Shown: in pieces, positions 25,158 through 38,844 of the stretch
Numbering within the stretch: position 1 is the first letter of the stretch
Layout: each line of letters opens with the position of its first letter
From: Pleurotus djamor
Taxonomy: Eukaryota; Basidiomycota; Agaricomycetes; Agaricales; Pleurotaceae
Direction of reading: 5' to 3'
DNA: 64,000 nt
NCBI GenBank assembly: GCA_029747585.1
Contig: JAPEVF010000224.1
Coordinates: forward strand, 1-64,000
Notes under the pieces: model-generated
What the model saw: the letters and a program-made list of their open reading frames with translations, nothing else
Databases searched by the model: none
What the model was told of the DNA's origin: nothing
Made by a program: the position numbers and the translations under genes

Positions 25158-28100
25158 CTATGGCATGTCTACGTCCTCCAGTATTCCCGAATCTTGCATG
25201 AACGAGCTCCATCGAGCATCTAGCCTTGAGTCTCGAGCAGCGAGACCCAGCGCCGCGAGCTCAGGATGAGCAGGCTGAAGATTCGAACCATGGAAGGCAG
25301 GTGTTGTAGTATACATTACTTGATGCTGTGGTTGATGATGAGAAGGCTGACGGTCGTGGTGGCCGTGCGAGTAGTGGTTATACGGATGCATAGCCTGAGG
25401 ATGCTGATGTCGTGATTGCGAATGTTGTAGATGAGGGTTAGAAAGGGGATGTGGATGACTAGGTGTCTCCGGCCACTCATACGACGTCGGCGTTGGTAAC
25501 TGATCCATATAGACGGGGCTTCGGTCGTGAGATTGAGGAGGGTGAGCATATGGATCTATCGGCGGTGGTTGTTGCCTGAACTGCCCAGAGGTCGACGACG
25601 ACGCCACGCGTGCCTGATGGCTTCTTGATATCGGCACAGAGGCGGTGGAATGGGAATCTGGAGGGGTGAACATTCGCGTCTGGGGATGTGAGGTGGCGTA
25701 TGGATCTGATGGTCGACGTTCGGTTATCGTGGACGGCCAAGGATCTACCCCAAGGGGATGCGAATGGGAGCTAGGCTGACTAGTGGGGTAAACAGCGATA
25801 CCATGGGTCTGCGTGTGAGGATGGTGGACATGCGTAGAGGGATGGGTAGATGGCTGGTGTGGTACCTGCATCGGCTGCTGCTGCGGACATTGGGTCGTTG
25901 ATACCGTCGCTGGTACCGGTGGTACTGCCGGTATCGTCGGTGGATACAACTGCAAAGAGGAGTGCGAGTGTGGATCGTGCGCGTAGACAGGTTGACCAGA
26001 GGTCTCGTATGGCATAGTCCACGAAGCCTCACTTCCTCCTGAAGAAGGAACCCCAGACTTCTTGGTCGAAACAAATCGTGTTCGCCCAGCGAAAATATCC
26101 AGCTCGTCATCACCCGTGTCTTCTTGCTTGATGCTCCAGAGTAGACCACCAGAAGCTTCGCTGGCAGCACCGGTTACGGAGGAAGCAGCAGAAGCTTCAG
26201 CCTGAGCGGTGGCCAACGCATGTCGAGCCTTCTCGCTGAGTTTGATGAGAATCGGCTAGAATGGAAAGGTGTAAGCGATAGGTAGTCATCAAAAAGGATC
26301 ATCACGTACCAGAGCTTTACGGGCCCGCTTGCTGTACTGCGCCGCCTTGGAAAAGAGGATACATGCTTGCTCCAGCTCTCCCATCGCGGAAGAAGCTAGA
26401 GGTGACTTGGGACCGCGTGTGACGACGGTGCCGAAGACGACCTAAAGAAAAGAAATTAATATCGACGTTCATCAACGACAGGTCAAAGGAGAGGAGGTTG
26501 AGTACAACGCGAAAGGGTGTAACCAAAAACGGGCACATGGGAGAGCGAAGGCAATGAAGGAGAAAGGTAGGAAGGAACGGAGGAAGCGACCTGGTCCAAT
26601 GGTCGTGAAGAACGTAGGTAATAGGAAGGATACATCACAACGACCTTGTCCACGGTCACAAGTACAAGGGGGAACCAAGAGACGACAGGGAAAACATATA
26701 CCAAAACTTACCGCAGCGGAGAACGCAAACGTCCACATGCTCCAAAAGCATGCACTCGCGACGGGCCACGTCCTAAATTGCTCCTTGACCGATTTCAAGA
26801 TGGTCGTTGACGCTCGATACGCTGCTAGGAACGACGGGGCGTATGCGCTCTTCAGAGGGTTGGCGGGTTGGTCGATGATGGCTTGAGCAAAGAAGCTCCG
26901 GTGGATGTAGAGGAGGACTGGGTAAGAGAGGGTCAGTCAATCACAGAAACAAGAGGAAGAAAAAGATTTGGGCTACGCACTGGTCTCCCTGGTATGATCC
27001 AAAACACATCTCATGAACTCGGAAGCGAACGAACCGCGCGGCTGTTGTTGCCCTTTCTGCCCTTGAGTACCAGAGGCAGAGCCAGCCACAGCCGTTGTCG
27101 TCGAAGATGGAGTCGATGTCGCTCCCCCAAGGGTTGGCAACGGAAAATCTCGAACCTTCTTGTCCAACTCCATGATCGTCGCATAGCTCGGTGCCTCAGC
27201 TGTAAGGGTTCTAGCAGCCACCTCAGCGACCACTTCAGCAGCGAACCGGAAGCCCCATGACTCAACTACGAAAGGTTCTTATTAGTCAGGGTGATTCATC
27301 CTGACAAGGGAACTTACAACTTGAGTTGATGTCGGCGTTGGGTTCCTTACCTTCCCCGCTGTATGAAGGGAACCCACAGTCGATATAGGCGAGCGAGAAG
27401 GATGGCGGTCGACCAGTGTTGAGACTCTAGAAAACACGAGGATTCGGATGAGATGGATGGTACGGAAGAACGGTAGGACGGAGGATGTGTACGTACCGTC
27501 CATGAGTCAGCCACGAAGAGATCCCAAAAGAGTATCCTTCGTCGTTCGATCATCTTCGGCGTAAGCCCCCACCTCGCACTGTCTCTGTCTAGGCCATCGA
27601 AGAGTAAGAAAAGACCCTGACGATTGAGGGAAACAAAACCTACGAAGTCCGATCTATGATGCCTATCAGCAACGGGCGCAAAGGGAGCGAAGGGGCAATG
27701 AAAAGAACTCACCGACTGAGACAAATGAGCAGCCAGGTATATCAGCGACCAAGTCATCTCCATGCTGGTATCATTGACCAAGTCAGCGCCGCTCATCGCG
27801 TTGAAGATGCTGAGTAAATGGAGCGCTTGGATCGTTACGATACTAGGCTTCTCCAGGACGCTTTGAAGACCGAGGGCAGCCATGCTGATTTGATGTAGAT
27901 GTTCCGCTTCTCCTGGAACGGGATCGGTTTCAACGAGGGAACCTACAGCGAATAGGCTGAAGAGAAGAGCGTAGGCGTGTGGGGACGTCCATTCGCGTGA
28001 GTTGTCGGATGTGCTGAGTGTCGTGGATATGGGGCTGGTGTTGACGTATGGCGAAGATGTAGATGAAGCGGGCGAGGACAAGGTAGAACCCAGGGAGGAG

Positions 28101-29462
28101 ATTCCACCTTGCTGCTGCTGCTGGCGTTCCGTCTTCTTCCTGTAAATAGCTGGCAGCATATCTTCGTATACTTGATCCTTGGTAACGCCATGGAATAGCC
28201 ATCCCGCTTGTTCGAAGTAACTGTTGCAGAGGATATTTGCGCGTTCCCAAGCCGGGAGCTTTTCTTGGATGATGCTCGTGTCGTCGACGTTGCCCAGTGG
28301 CGTGAAGGGGAAGTTGCGGGAGAAGTACTTGATACTTGCTGATACCGGTGGTACGTCGGATGTGGGTACGGAATCGGGGGAATGGGTGCTTGCTGGCGAA
28401 CCATCGTTGCTAGCCTACAAGAAGAGCGTGTCAGCACGCAAGAAGGTGGGTAAAAGGAAGAACGGGCGCACCATGAGGAGACTCTGGACACCACATGATA
28501 AGAAAGTAAGTTCACGAGGAACAAGATGAGAAAATGGTGGTCGCGCACCTCTGATCCACCTGTTGGCCCGAAGAACCTCGATATACCATGGTCCGAGATG
28601 GACAAGGTCCCAAAGACCTCGAGAACCTCTGCGTTTGGGTTACTACCCACCGACCCACCCCCGCCATCTTCGTCCATCGAGCCATCCTCGGCTGCCAAAC
28701 CATCTTCACCACCAGCGACAGTCAAAAGGTCTTCACGCAATAGAGGATGTGGCTCGGAAGATTGTTTCGCCTGCAGAGTTCCTAGAGCACCTTCGAGTTG
28801 GCGTATACGTTCCCGTAGCTTGCCTATTCTTCGATGAAGATGTTCCGTTGCGGCGAGGACGAAGCTGAATCGCAAAGAGGGATAAGGGAGGGAAAGGTGG
28901 GATTTGCGGGGATGCTTACCGAGTTCCTTGACCAGTGGCGAGGCTACCTGAGAGAAGAATGAGAAAACGCGATCGTACACCTTCGAAAAGGAGCTCACCG
29001 TTTGGACATAGAGCCGCACATCCTCTTCTCTGAGCGCGTATATCAGTAACGACCACGAGGAGAATTCTCGCCGAAAAACGAACATACCTGGCACGATTGA
29101 CAAGGAATTCGCTTGTCGCATTTTATCTTGAGCCTTGTGTTATGTCATGAGGTAAATCAATACCGAGGAAAGACAAGGAGCGATGATCGCACCTCCTGCA
29201 TTCGGCACAACTAACCTAAAGGCGTCACGGATATATAAACGAGCCCCAGGTTCATTTGCTTCCAAGAACTCACCTCTCCTGCGATTCAAAAGATCGACGT
29301 CTCAGTCGACCAGCTCGCGTCCAAATACGTCCGCGACCACGCACCTCGATTCCTCTTCATCTCCAGCTCCCTCGCATGTGTTCCATCAAACTTGCACTCA
29401 TCGATTTCCCTTCGACTTGAACGGCGCTTGAGCTTCGATTTTGTGGTAGGGTCAACGGGCAT
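25158..29462 (-). CDS. Zn2Cys6 transcription factor with fungal-specific TF domain, 16 exons
   Basis: Exons: 29462-29345, 29278-29274, 29215-29193, 29133-29088, 29029-28999, 28947-28920, 28864-28549, 28483-28472, 28414-27713, 27653-27644, 27588-27497, 27426-27318, 27265-26981, 26917-26712, 26441-26310, 26255-25158; 3,213 nt, 1,070 aa, all phases agree. Zn cluster at residues 44-72 (Cys 44, 47, 54, 60, 63, 72), coiled coil (ATEHLHRRIGKLRERIRQLE), then EPHPLLREDLL and FGTLSISDHGISRFFG. The fungal TF domain includes IGLHRDSARWGL, RRRILFWDLFVADSW and GRPPSFSLAYIDC. The C-terminal third is His/Pro/Ser/Gln-rich, a probable activation region. DNA-binding nuclear regulator; targets unknown. Three exons are 5, 10 and 12 nt long. 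Intron 14 (about 270 nt) is far longer than the others. Confidence 0.9.
26587..26657 (-). repeat. Paired intronic motif GACC-N9-GGTC
   Basis: Inside intron 14 of the transcription factor, two copies (26657-26641 and 26605-26587) of a sequence close to CGACCATGGACAAGGTCG lie about 50 nt apart. Each is an imperfect inverted repeat (CGACC ... GGTCG). Both copies and their spacing are kept in the two decayed gene copies. Role unknown. Confidence 0.6.
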
Positions 29463-32400
29463 GATTCAAGAGGGGGAGATTGGGTGAAGCCACGAGCGGG
29501 TGAGAAGGAGAAGGTAGAAAAGGGAGAAAGGCCTTTATTTTCGCACTCAAACGCTGTACATAAGCTTTCATGATGGAATCCTAATCCAGAATCTTCGCTG
29601 GGAAAAAACTTTTTGGAATAACCGGCCGCCACGACAATTGCCAAATATGGGTTAACCCTCCCACTGAGGCCCTGACTTTCGTTGCCCTCCTTGCTACCCA
29701 TGACAAGGCCGTTGTTTCAAAGCAAGAACATTCTTCGGCCATACAGCGCGTGCTCTTGACACCGTCTGCTACAAGCTGAGTAAGCCCCGCTACCGTTCTC
29801 TTGTTTTTTACTCGGTACTCAAACGCAGTCTCGAACAGCTACAATGTGCTCGATTTTATCGCCGCCGGTACATTTTGACAAAGGGTTCAAACCTTTCAAC
29901 AAAACGAGCCCTGGTCCCTAGAACGACGTCAATGAATTTGCAAAAATCTCAGCGGGACGGAATCTAAATCTGGCGGCCGCCCTGTTCTCGGTACCGAAAG
30001 GCTTTCGGCTCCGCACACGCCTTGATCCCGACGTTCACAGGTTTTTTACAGCTTTTCGATCGTGTGGGTGATTTCCATATGCTCATGACCACTGTTTTTA
30101 CTCACCCACTAGGAAGATGGCCGAGAATGACTGCGCTTGCAAATGCAGGACGACAAACTCTGAAAGTCAGCAAGGCTATTCGGATATGGCACTCGTGTGC
30201 GGGAGATCCTTTGGAAAATGTGTCGTTTGTGGTTATTCAAATACCTGCAGATTACCTCTAGCGTCGATGGTCACCCTTGAATTTCAGTCGCCCTCGTAGA
30301 TCCCGTCCTCAGATGTTCCGAGGCCACCTTGTTCTTGTTCAGGGAGCTCCTTTGTGTACTCCTAACCTGGCAGTTCCTTTACCCGTCCATCGTTTTCGCC
30401 TTCAGCACGTTTAGGGCCTTGCTTGTCACGGCCTGGGCCTTCCATTACCACCTACGCGATATCAGAATTGTCACCATCGTTACCTCCGACGAGCTGCGCA
30501 ATTATATTGAACAGTAATCAATCTGTACGCGGAGGCGTTGTCAACCCTCTCTTTTTCAAATACGAGTGATCGTCGTCTCAACTCATTCGAAATTCCCAGC
30601 TGAAGCTAACACCCCCTTCTTACAAAGAGGCTCGAGAAAGCGAGGAAGCAAACTGCGCAAACGATACTGCGCTCTGTCCCCGAACTGCACCAACTAAGGT
30701 TCTCTCACACCATCCGTCCATCGCAAGAAAGCTATTACGAATGAACAGCTATCTTGAGTGTCGATTCGATCCCTCCGTTATATCATGTTCGTCAGCGAGT
30801 GACGCTGAGGCCCGGTAGAATCCAGTCGGTACCGGGAAGTCATTATTATCGAACTGTGAGAGCTCGGAAATCGGAGGTAGGGGTGTGACCAAGAGCCTAG
30901 AGAGTTGTTCCTGGAAGTCAAAATAGCATGGATGGGGCTGTATGTGAAGTTCCGTGTGCGGCTCATATCTCCCTACAATATCTTATACCGAGTGCGTGAT
31001 GAGTATTCAGAGAGAGCGATGCGTTATTGAGAGTACTCGAACAAACTTCGTTGAGTAACTAATGGGATCCGCTACGCACCTATGTCGCAGTGGTGACGGC
31101 CCAAAGAACGTCGAACATCAAACCGTCTATGAAATTCAGGAGATCACTCCTGTCGTTTCAGCTTCTCCTGACGAAGTTTCTTGTGTGGGATCTGGGGAAA
31201 CGTCCAGGCTCTTGACCATCCGGTGAGTTGATCCACCTACCGTATACCCAGTGTATCATCTTGCGTTAGCTGACCTGAATGCTGAAAGAAATCACTGTCC
31301 TTGACCCACATCCAGTACATAGCACATCCTTACTTGAATGCATGAAAGCGTAGCCGGTCGAAGAGCAATCTGCCAAGGCCATGAACTGTGCAAACGACGC
31401 AGCGACCCATCCTCTCAGCTGAGCGAAAGCATCGATCTCCCACACCATCCGTCCATCGCACGAAGTCCTCCAGGAAGTTCACGCTCGCAGCTATCTATGT
31501 CAGCCATCATTCCACCCGAACCATCATTCCATGCATGCTCGAAAACCTATTTACGCGGAAGTTCGGTGAAATTCCCTCGGTATCGGTAAGTCGTTATCTT
31601 CAAAAGGTCGGGGCGAGGAAATCTGGGGTTGTGGGGTTTGTTCCAGAGATAGAGCGAGTTGTCGGAATCGGAGTACGGTGAGATGGAATGGGATGGAAGA
31701 AGAAGCAGAAGACTCAAGAAGGAAGGGGATTTACGCAGCTGGGATAGAGAGGCTGATGGGGTATTTGTAGTGCGTTCTTTTAGTGGTTAGAATGAAACGC
31801 GATTGAGAGCACGGCGTCCCGGTAGCCCTTTCGTAAGCGACCCAGTTTTGTTCTCCCCGTGTTCACTGGCCAGCAGCAGCCTTCACTGCTTAAAACGATT
31901 GGGAAGAGTGGATTTCAAACGCAGTGGTCGTAAATCGGACTTGAATTTACTTACACCTGAGTCACAATCATTGAAAGGCGCGGCCAGCCTAGTCCGCAAG
32001 TCAGACAACTTACGTTGAGAAACCCATATGGAACTTTGTTGTCCTCCTCTTCCTCGCCTCTGGGACGGAAGATCCACTTGGCAATTGAATCGTGTGACCT
32101 GAGTTGAATACAATTACACTTCGAGCCATTGTCGGGCTTTACTTGGCCCTAAGTGGTAGGCATCAAGCGAACGACATCAGGGCATGGATTACACCGATAC
32201 ATCACATTACAGAGTGCCTGGTATGGTGGCGATAACCGAGACGTGCTTAGGCCTTTGTCTTCGACGGTGACTTTGAAGATAACATCTAGATATCGATTAC
32301 TGCTTTCATGTAAGGAAGAAGCGATGCGTATGAAGTGATACGCACCAACGGGCCGCAATGATGCACGTGTGAGGTCAGACATTGTCGGTGAATTGGGCGT

Positions 32401-35400
32401 AGGTGGAAAACAAAATTATGAGCCAGCCAAAATAGGCTGGACTCCCAAACGATCAAGCCGGCCCATTAGGTCGGTAAGGAAGGGTGGCTCGCTGGCTATT
32501 CCCTGCGTAAGTCCACGCAAGTCGAACGACGATACGGAGTAAATTGATGAACCGTTCATTTTTCCAATTCGCTTGAGTTTGCGAGACGACAGATGAGACG
32601 GAGGCAGTTATGGCTATTGTCCACAATTAGCTCGTATGGCGACATGGTTTAATTAATTAAACGCTGAGAACCCCCTTTGTGTAGGTTGATGTATGATAAG
32701 GATGCCATTCAACTTCCACTAGATCGAACAGTGCTTGAATTGTTTCAGGGCGTCGTGTCGAAAGAGGACGTCATACAGCGTTAGAGTTTCATGACGTGCC
32801 TCGAATCTCTCTTCAGGAATAGAGGGGCGCTGGCTGCGAGGAGGGTTGATTCGTTTTTAGCCGATATGATGTGCAAATGGCGTACATCAAATGTTTTCGT
32901 ACATCCAACATGGTCTACGTCATGTTAACCTCTGTTGTGCCCGTCGGATCTGGAAAGAACTGTGAGGGCCATGCGGTAACATTCGCTGATGTCCGTACAA
33001 AGAACGTCCAGATCAAGTCTACATATCAGAGAGCGAAGGACGAATTCTGGACGAGTTCAGAAAAACACTTATCTACATCCTGGAAGTAGACGTGGAGATA
33101 AGCGAATATGACTGGTTATCCACGGTGCCGGTCGTACTCCCTGAGTAGTCTCACGGTGAGTAGCATTCGGTACGGTATCTGGGAAAAATGAGGATATTCG
33201 CACCTGCGTGTGTTCAAGCGATAAGGGATGTCGGTGTAAGCGACCAGGTGTGTTTGCACTACCGAATTCAACAGTGGTTACGATAGCATATCGTGAGGTC
33301 CAGATGTCACACGTGGTGCGGTGTGATATTATTCAACGACAATCCATGGAAGCGACGATGTTTTGGACACCAGAGAGAAGATGGACCGGTACATCCTGCC
33401 GATGTCGTAACGGCTAACAGCATCCACGACGTATGGGAGAATAAGGTGTTCAAGAACATATCTGAAGCTACTCATCGCGGATAAGGCCCAGTTTTGACGT
33501 TGATAGTATAGGCGTACCTTTTGCCGTAAGTGGAAGTCTCCATAAACGAGATACAGATATGTGGGTCGTTCATACTACAAAGCCTTGGAGGTTAGATTGA
33601 TGCGAGGCATGGGACGTGTACTGGCGGCCCTTGAATGTTTTACCCTGATAAAGGTTTGTCAGAGAACAAGCTTTCGTAACCCACGATGTTTGATGGTGAG
33701 AAAGCGAGAAAAAGCCGACAATTCGCGGGAACAAAGGACATGTTACCGGTAGGTTGTACTCAACACAGGCCACGAGGCGTCAACCTCAGTGCCAATAGAC
33801 CTTGAAACGTCCCTATTTGAGAAGGTGGAGATGAAGACGTGGCTGAACCGTGCTTCGGGAAGGGAAGACCTATTTTGGATATCGAAAAGCACATACGACC
33901 TTCCAATACATCCGATCCCGATGCCGTTGAAGTTGTTCGAGGTGCGATGACTGCTTAAATGATGAGGCTAGCTCCACGAGCTCGATACTATAGACGTATG
34001 GTGGCACATACTTCAGGACAGCTGGTACGCGTACGACATGCTCTGGGCTTGGTGCGTCAACGCAATTCCCGGCGCTTCTACGGCAAATAGACGACGTATA
34101 CGATGTGAGCTGTCCAGCAACGTCACAAAATTCTTGAACGAAGCAACTACTTACGCTTCAAGGTCATATTGACATATCCATCCACGCACATCTATCCCTG
34201 ATGCCTGAGGGTTGATACATCCCGAGATGACGGATAGTATTCGGTTTGCATAGCCTTCAAATTGTGATGGGAAATGGGCCTCGTTAATGACAACTCAACG
34301 AGGTCACAAGTTGCAACCGTCAAGCAAAGATGAACCGTTATTCTTTTACGTTAACCCCCCAGAATTGCGTTCATGATCCATCCGGAGGTCGAGATGACGA
34401 GACGGTTGACGAATTTGCCCAGCCACTCGCGTATGTACCCCATATCATGGGGATGGAAGGGGTCGTCGCACTTCGGAAAACGGATGAATAGCGAGCGGTC
34501 GCATGACTGATGGCCAGACTGCCGAGATCAAGCTTTAAACGACGTCGCATCTGTACCATGCAGGCGCTGGTTAGCGAGATCAATAGACCATTAGCACCGG
34601 CGGATAAAGTTCGATGCGCATACCGTGAACGCCACCTCCACACAAGGTGGAAGAAGCCGACGAAGTGAAAACGGCGAGATGAGCTGTCGAGAGCTTTAGA
34701 ACATATAAAGCCATGGTAAACCCGACGAGGATCATACCTTCTTGATAGAACACCTATACACGGTTCACCGAAGCAGGGATCAGTTCTTGGATCTGCGATA
34801 AACGATTCATGAATACTTGCTTTGCGGGGAAATGCCTCACGTTGGACCCTTTCGACGAACAATCGATTCACGGTTCATTAACATGCCTCGTTCCAGCACC
34901 TGTGCGAACTGAAGGATTCGGTTGACAAGTCCAAAGTAATGTCCATCATGCCGACCGAATGATTGGTGCCTGTGTGGGTGACGGTCCACTTACGGCGCGG
35001 AGATTTGGTATGGGGAATTCGCCTGGGAGAAGGGTTCACGGTAAGTCCCCTGAATACGTGAAAACTGGGGGAAAGAATGACTTTGTTAGTCCCGAAAACG
35101 GATAGGAAGTCGGCAGGACCCGCATACCGACTCCACGTACAGGGGATTCGAAGGCACCGTGGCGAACCCGATACGAAAAAATTGGGTTGGCCTGAGAATG
35201 TTTGGGGGAGGATGGAAAAGGGAAAGAAGAGAACTCCAAGAAGGGATGGACGTGGCAAGGTTAACGAAACTGGAATGATGATGGGTGGATGGATCTGCGA
35301 CGAGGGGGACACCACGTCGACATATGTAGTCGCAATTCAAAAGTCAAGGAAGGGAGGAAAGTCTCGAAGGGAGTGTACACACGTGATGGAACACGGGTGA

Positions 35401-35508
35401 ACTTTCGTTTTGAGCCTCTTCCGGAGAACGAACGAACGATATCAGTTGATCTTGGCCTTCATCACAAGGTGAGTTACTACCCACAATCAGTCTCTTCCAT
35501 CGACTACC
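29463..35508. other. Long gene-poor stretch
   Basis: About 6 kb with no gene I can support. The first part is the promoter side of the transcription factor. Imperfect duplicated text occurs at about 30650-30730 and 31385-31465, sharing CACACCATCCGTCCATCGCA. A TTAATTAATTAA run lies at 32649-32660. Open frames (30329-30517, 34371-34871, 34878-35315, 35077-35400) carry no motif. A splice donor-like GTGAGT at 35469 could mark an upstream noncoding exon of the next gene. Confidence 0.3.
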
Positions 35509-36830
35509 ATGATTGATAGCGCTTGGTGGCCTACTCGCACGTCATCCGGGGATTCGCGGACGAACCGACCCTCACCATTCACGAGACCTTGCCATAATTG
35601 CGGCCAACCATACGAATACCGTGACGGACAAGATTGGGGGGACATATCCCAGATAGTGAACGAGCACTGGGACGCATGTCCAGAGAGCATACGGTGCGTG
35701 ACCTCTTCTCTATGTTCTTCCCATACGGCCGGCGAATTTAGAAGGAACACATGGAAAGGGTCCAGGAAGCCCGTTCGCGCCGGATTGCCGCGGTGCTGGT
35801 TCAAACTTCGAAATCCGACACTGGCGGTGAGGCCATGGCATCAAGAACTGGTTGGCGCCAACGGTGCGATCTCCAGTATAGTCCATCTGGGACTATCATA
35901 TCAAGAAGGGCGGATAGAAGACCTGACGTGCTCTCAGCAAAGTTGGAAGAACGCGCAGCAGCCTCCTCGCCCAGTAGTCTGGGCCAGAACATGACAAAGT
36001 CGCCGTCAACCGATGGCCATGAAGACATTCGAGGAGAAGGAGGTAGTTCGATGCGACGGCACCAGGAGAGGGGGAGTAATGGGTTTGTGTCGTGGGAGCG
36101 TTCCTCGCGGGGTCATACTAGCCAGATGACGGGTAATGGGAGTAGGGAGTGCGGGGAAGTTGACGCAGATAGAGGCCATTGGTACAGGACGACGTCGCAA
36201 GGATTTCACGGTGGAGGTGGAGCTCTGGATAGCGGCAGGTCGAGCGTAGGTGCAGTCCGGAAAAAGAAGCGACTGTTCTCTGGTAGCGACGATGAAAGCA
36301 CCAACCCCACAACGAGGCATACAGAACGAAGGGGGGTACCATCGACATATGGTGAGTTCAAGCCTTCTGAGGTCCGTAGGAAATGTTTCCTCAACGTAGC
36401 AGCATCCAACCATTACCCAGCTCCCAAAGCCTTCGAACCGTACCCCAGACCTATTGGTGGCGGAGAACACGAAGATTCCTATGGAAAGGGTAAGGGACGG
36501 ATAGCAGACGCTGAACCATGGTCACCGGCGGAATCGAGCACCTCAGCATTGGCTAGGCTTGAGACGGATCAAGTACGAGCACGACGACCACGTGAGAGGG
36601 GGAAGGATAAGGGAAAGTTGAAAAACGAGCAGGAACGCAAGGATATGTTAGAAGCGGATGTCTGGGCGGAGAACGTCCAACCCCATAGCGTCGATTGCGT
36701 AGCATGCAGACGCACGTTTGCTCTAGATACCCGAGGAAGGTATCGAGCGACGAATTGGTACAAGCACCGACAGATTTGCGGGGAAATTAGCAGGCTGGAG
36801 CAGGAACGAGGCCACAAAGATGATCGCTGA
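35509..36830 (+). CDS. Protein with a CCHC zinc-binding motif near each end
   Basis: Exons 35509-35697 and 35742-36830 join in phase 0 (GTGACC...TTTAG, 44 nt) to 425 aa. Near the N-terminus (residues about 28-58) is CHNCGQPYEYRDG...NEHWDACPE, pattern C-x2-C-x21-H-x3-C. Near the C-terminus (about 380-412) is CVACRRTFALD...NWYKHRQIC, pattern C-x2-C-x19-H-x3-C. Between them lies a low-complexity, Ser/Gly/Arg-rich region with basic clusters (RKKKRLF, RRPRERGKDKGKLK) that suggests nuclear location. I do not recognise the family. Nucleic-acid binding or protein docking through the paired fingers is an inference. The start is the first ATG of the frame; an upstream exon cannot be excluded. Confidence 0.6.
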
Positions 36831-38844
36831 GATGATCGGGAGGATCTTGGGGTTGAATTCGCGCAATTTTGACATGAATCGCTTCTGTATTACACGAACG
36901 TATGACCTCACCGGGGCGAGTGCTTGTAACGCTGCATGTATTTTTATGATCGCAGTCGACTAAATAGGAAACGGCCACTTACCACTAAGAACGCCATTCT
37001 TTGTCGACGGGGACGATCCCCTTCAGAGTGATCCAAGCTCCGTTTAAGCATCAAACGAGGAGGTAGACTTCGTAGAGTTTGTATCCTGGATGACGGGAGT
37101 AAGGTAGATGGGGGAATCTGGGGATGCAAAGCGTGGATTAGAGATATAGCAGCGGAAAAACCTCGCTCGTGGTGCGACAATTTTCACGACCACTTCTGAG
37201 ATCGTCCCACCAAAAGACGAGGGATGGACGTATGGAGTCTGAGCTTGAGGTACATGGATACGAGAAGACGATGGTTGCAGCCAAGCTTCAGTCGGAACTT
37301 GGCCAAGGAACCAAGTGAAAGCACAACGAAAGGAAGGACTGGTTTGAAAGCAGCACGAGGGGCCGTTTGCGACTGAAAGATGGAATCGTACGTTTGTAGG
37401 ACAATGGCAAGGTAGAAGTGGATTGCGCAGCTCTCGACTGAGGCAGATCCGTGTGACCGCCGAAACCGGTCACCAAAGAAAAAATAGCAAATGATTCAAC
37501 ATTTCAAAGCGACGGAATAAGGGTTATCCCATTTAACGTCCAGCGACTATACGAAGCTCGCGAATACAATGAAAGATAACCTGAACGCGGCAGGTACTCA
37601 GGTAGGTACGTGATAAAAGAGACCAGGAGTGTTTACACAGTTAGGAACTGGCAAACACGAGCACTGCCACGCTCGGTTCAAAGTTGAAGTCAGCTAGCGC
37701 GCACGCATGCTCAAAGGTCGCTCGAGTTGGATAGCGTGGGTTCCGGTGGTCTGAGATTCAACGGAGTAGGTTGGTGGGCATCCGGAGAAACCCATCGTTG
37801 AATAAGCCCCCCGCCGAAACGCCTGAAATAGCTGCTTAACTAGGTAGTAGGTCCGAAACTGCAACACAAACGTACCGTCTGACCACACTAAAATGGCGAA
37901 CGTCACGTAGACATACGCCGCCCGATGATCTTATCGGAGGACACTGGTCTCGAGGGAGATCCTTCCAGGAACGAATGGACTAGGTTATACCGGGCTTGCT
38001 GAGATGTCGAGTAAGCATGATGTTCGTAGGTTGAGGGAAGAGAACGTACTATTCGACCCGCACACACAAACAGCAAACACGCGCATGGACTCGTGGGGTA
38101 GGGCTTAGGGAAGTGTACCGTCACGCAAGAGCCCATGAGAGAAGAGGCATAAACGTAACGGCCAGCTTCCACGATGTGGATAAAGGATCACAGGTGCGCT
38201 ATGATATGATTAGCGAAGAATCGAGCCCGATGATTGAGAAAACACACTCTTCGACCAGCTAGAAGGATAGAAACCATCACGGTATTCACCAGCAACCCAT
38301 GGTTTGATGGGAAAAGTAGCTCGGCTTCATCGGTACCGGGGGGACTTTTCAAACGTACGTGACTGAGTTCCGAACGCGCTGGGTCATTTGACTCTTCTGC
38401 GATGACCATCACCGTATTGCCAAGGTGCGAGAGGAGACTACAAGGAGGTGGGTTGATGAGCCCAGAATGTTGGTTGGAAAATTTAAAGCAACGCACGGAG
38501 TGTTTCTTGCGATTCTGACAGAGTAGACCGCCGAGTGCGACAGGCTGTACCCATGTTCGAAAGGAGTCGAAGGACGTTTTTGAGGCGTTTCGGGTGAGGT
38601 TAGGATAGACGAACGCGATTTATTCGACTGAATTCGAAGTAGAACTGGGAGAAGATTTGGAATCCAAGCAAATTCGACGCAAGAGGCCGAGCCCCAGAAA
38701 AAGATAAGTATTCTCACAGTAAGAGAACTATTCTCACGGTCAATAACCTTGAATAAACAAACCCGTGTCTCTGACAGCGCTGCTTCTTCACTCCTTCTGC
38801 TTGCCTTCTGCTGCGTCAGTGAGCGTATCCAGATAATCACCTCA
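36831..38844. other. Gene-poor stretch
   Basis: No gene supported. Minus-strand frames at 37694-38172 and 38188-38496 show no motif. The last part should hold the promoter of F-box gene 5. Confidence 0.3.

Noticed and set aside
33208..33420. Minus-strand VQNIVASMDCR, similar to a TATA-binding protein motif
   Set aside because: The match is about ten residues long, ends at a stop, and no other TBP motif lies nearby.
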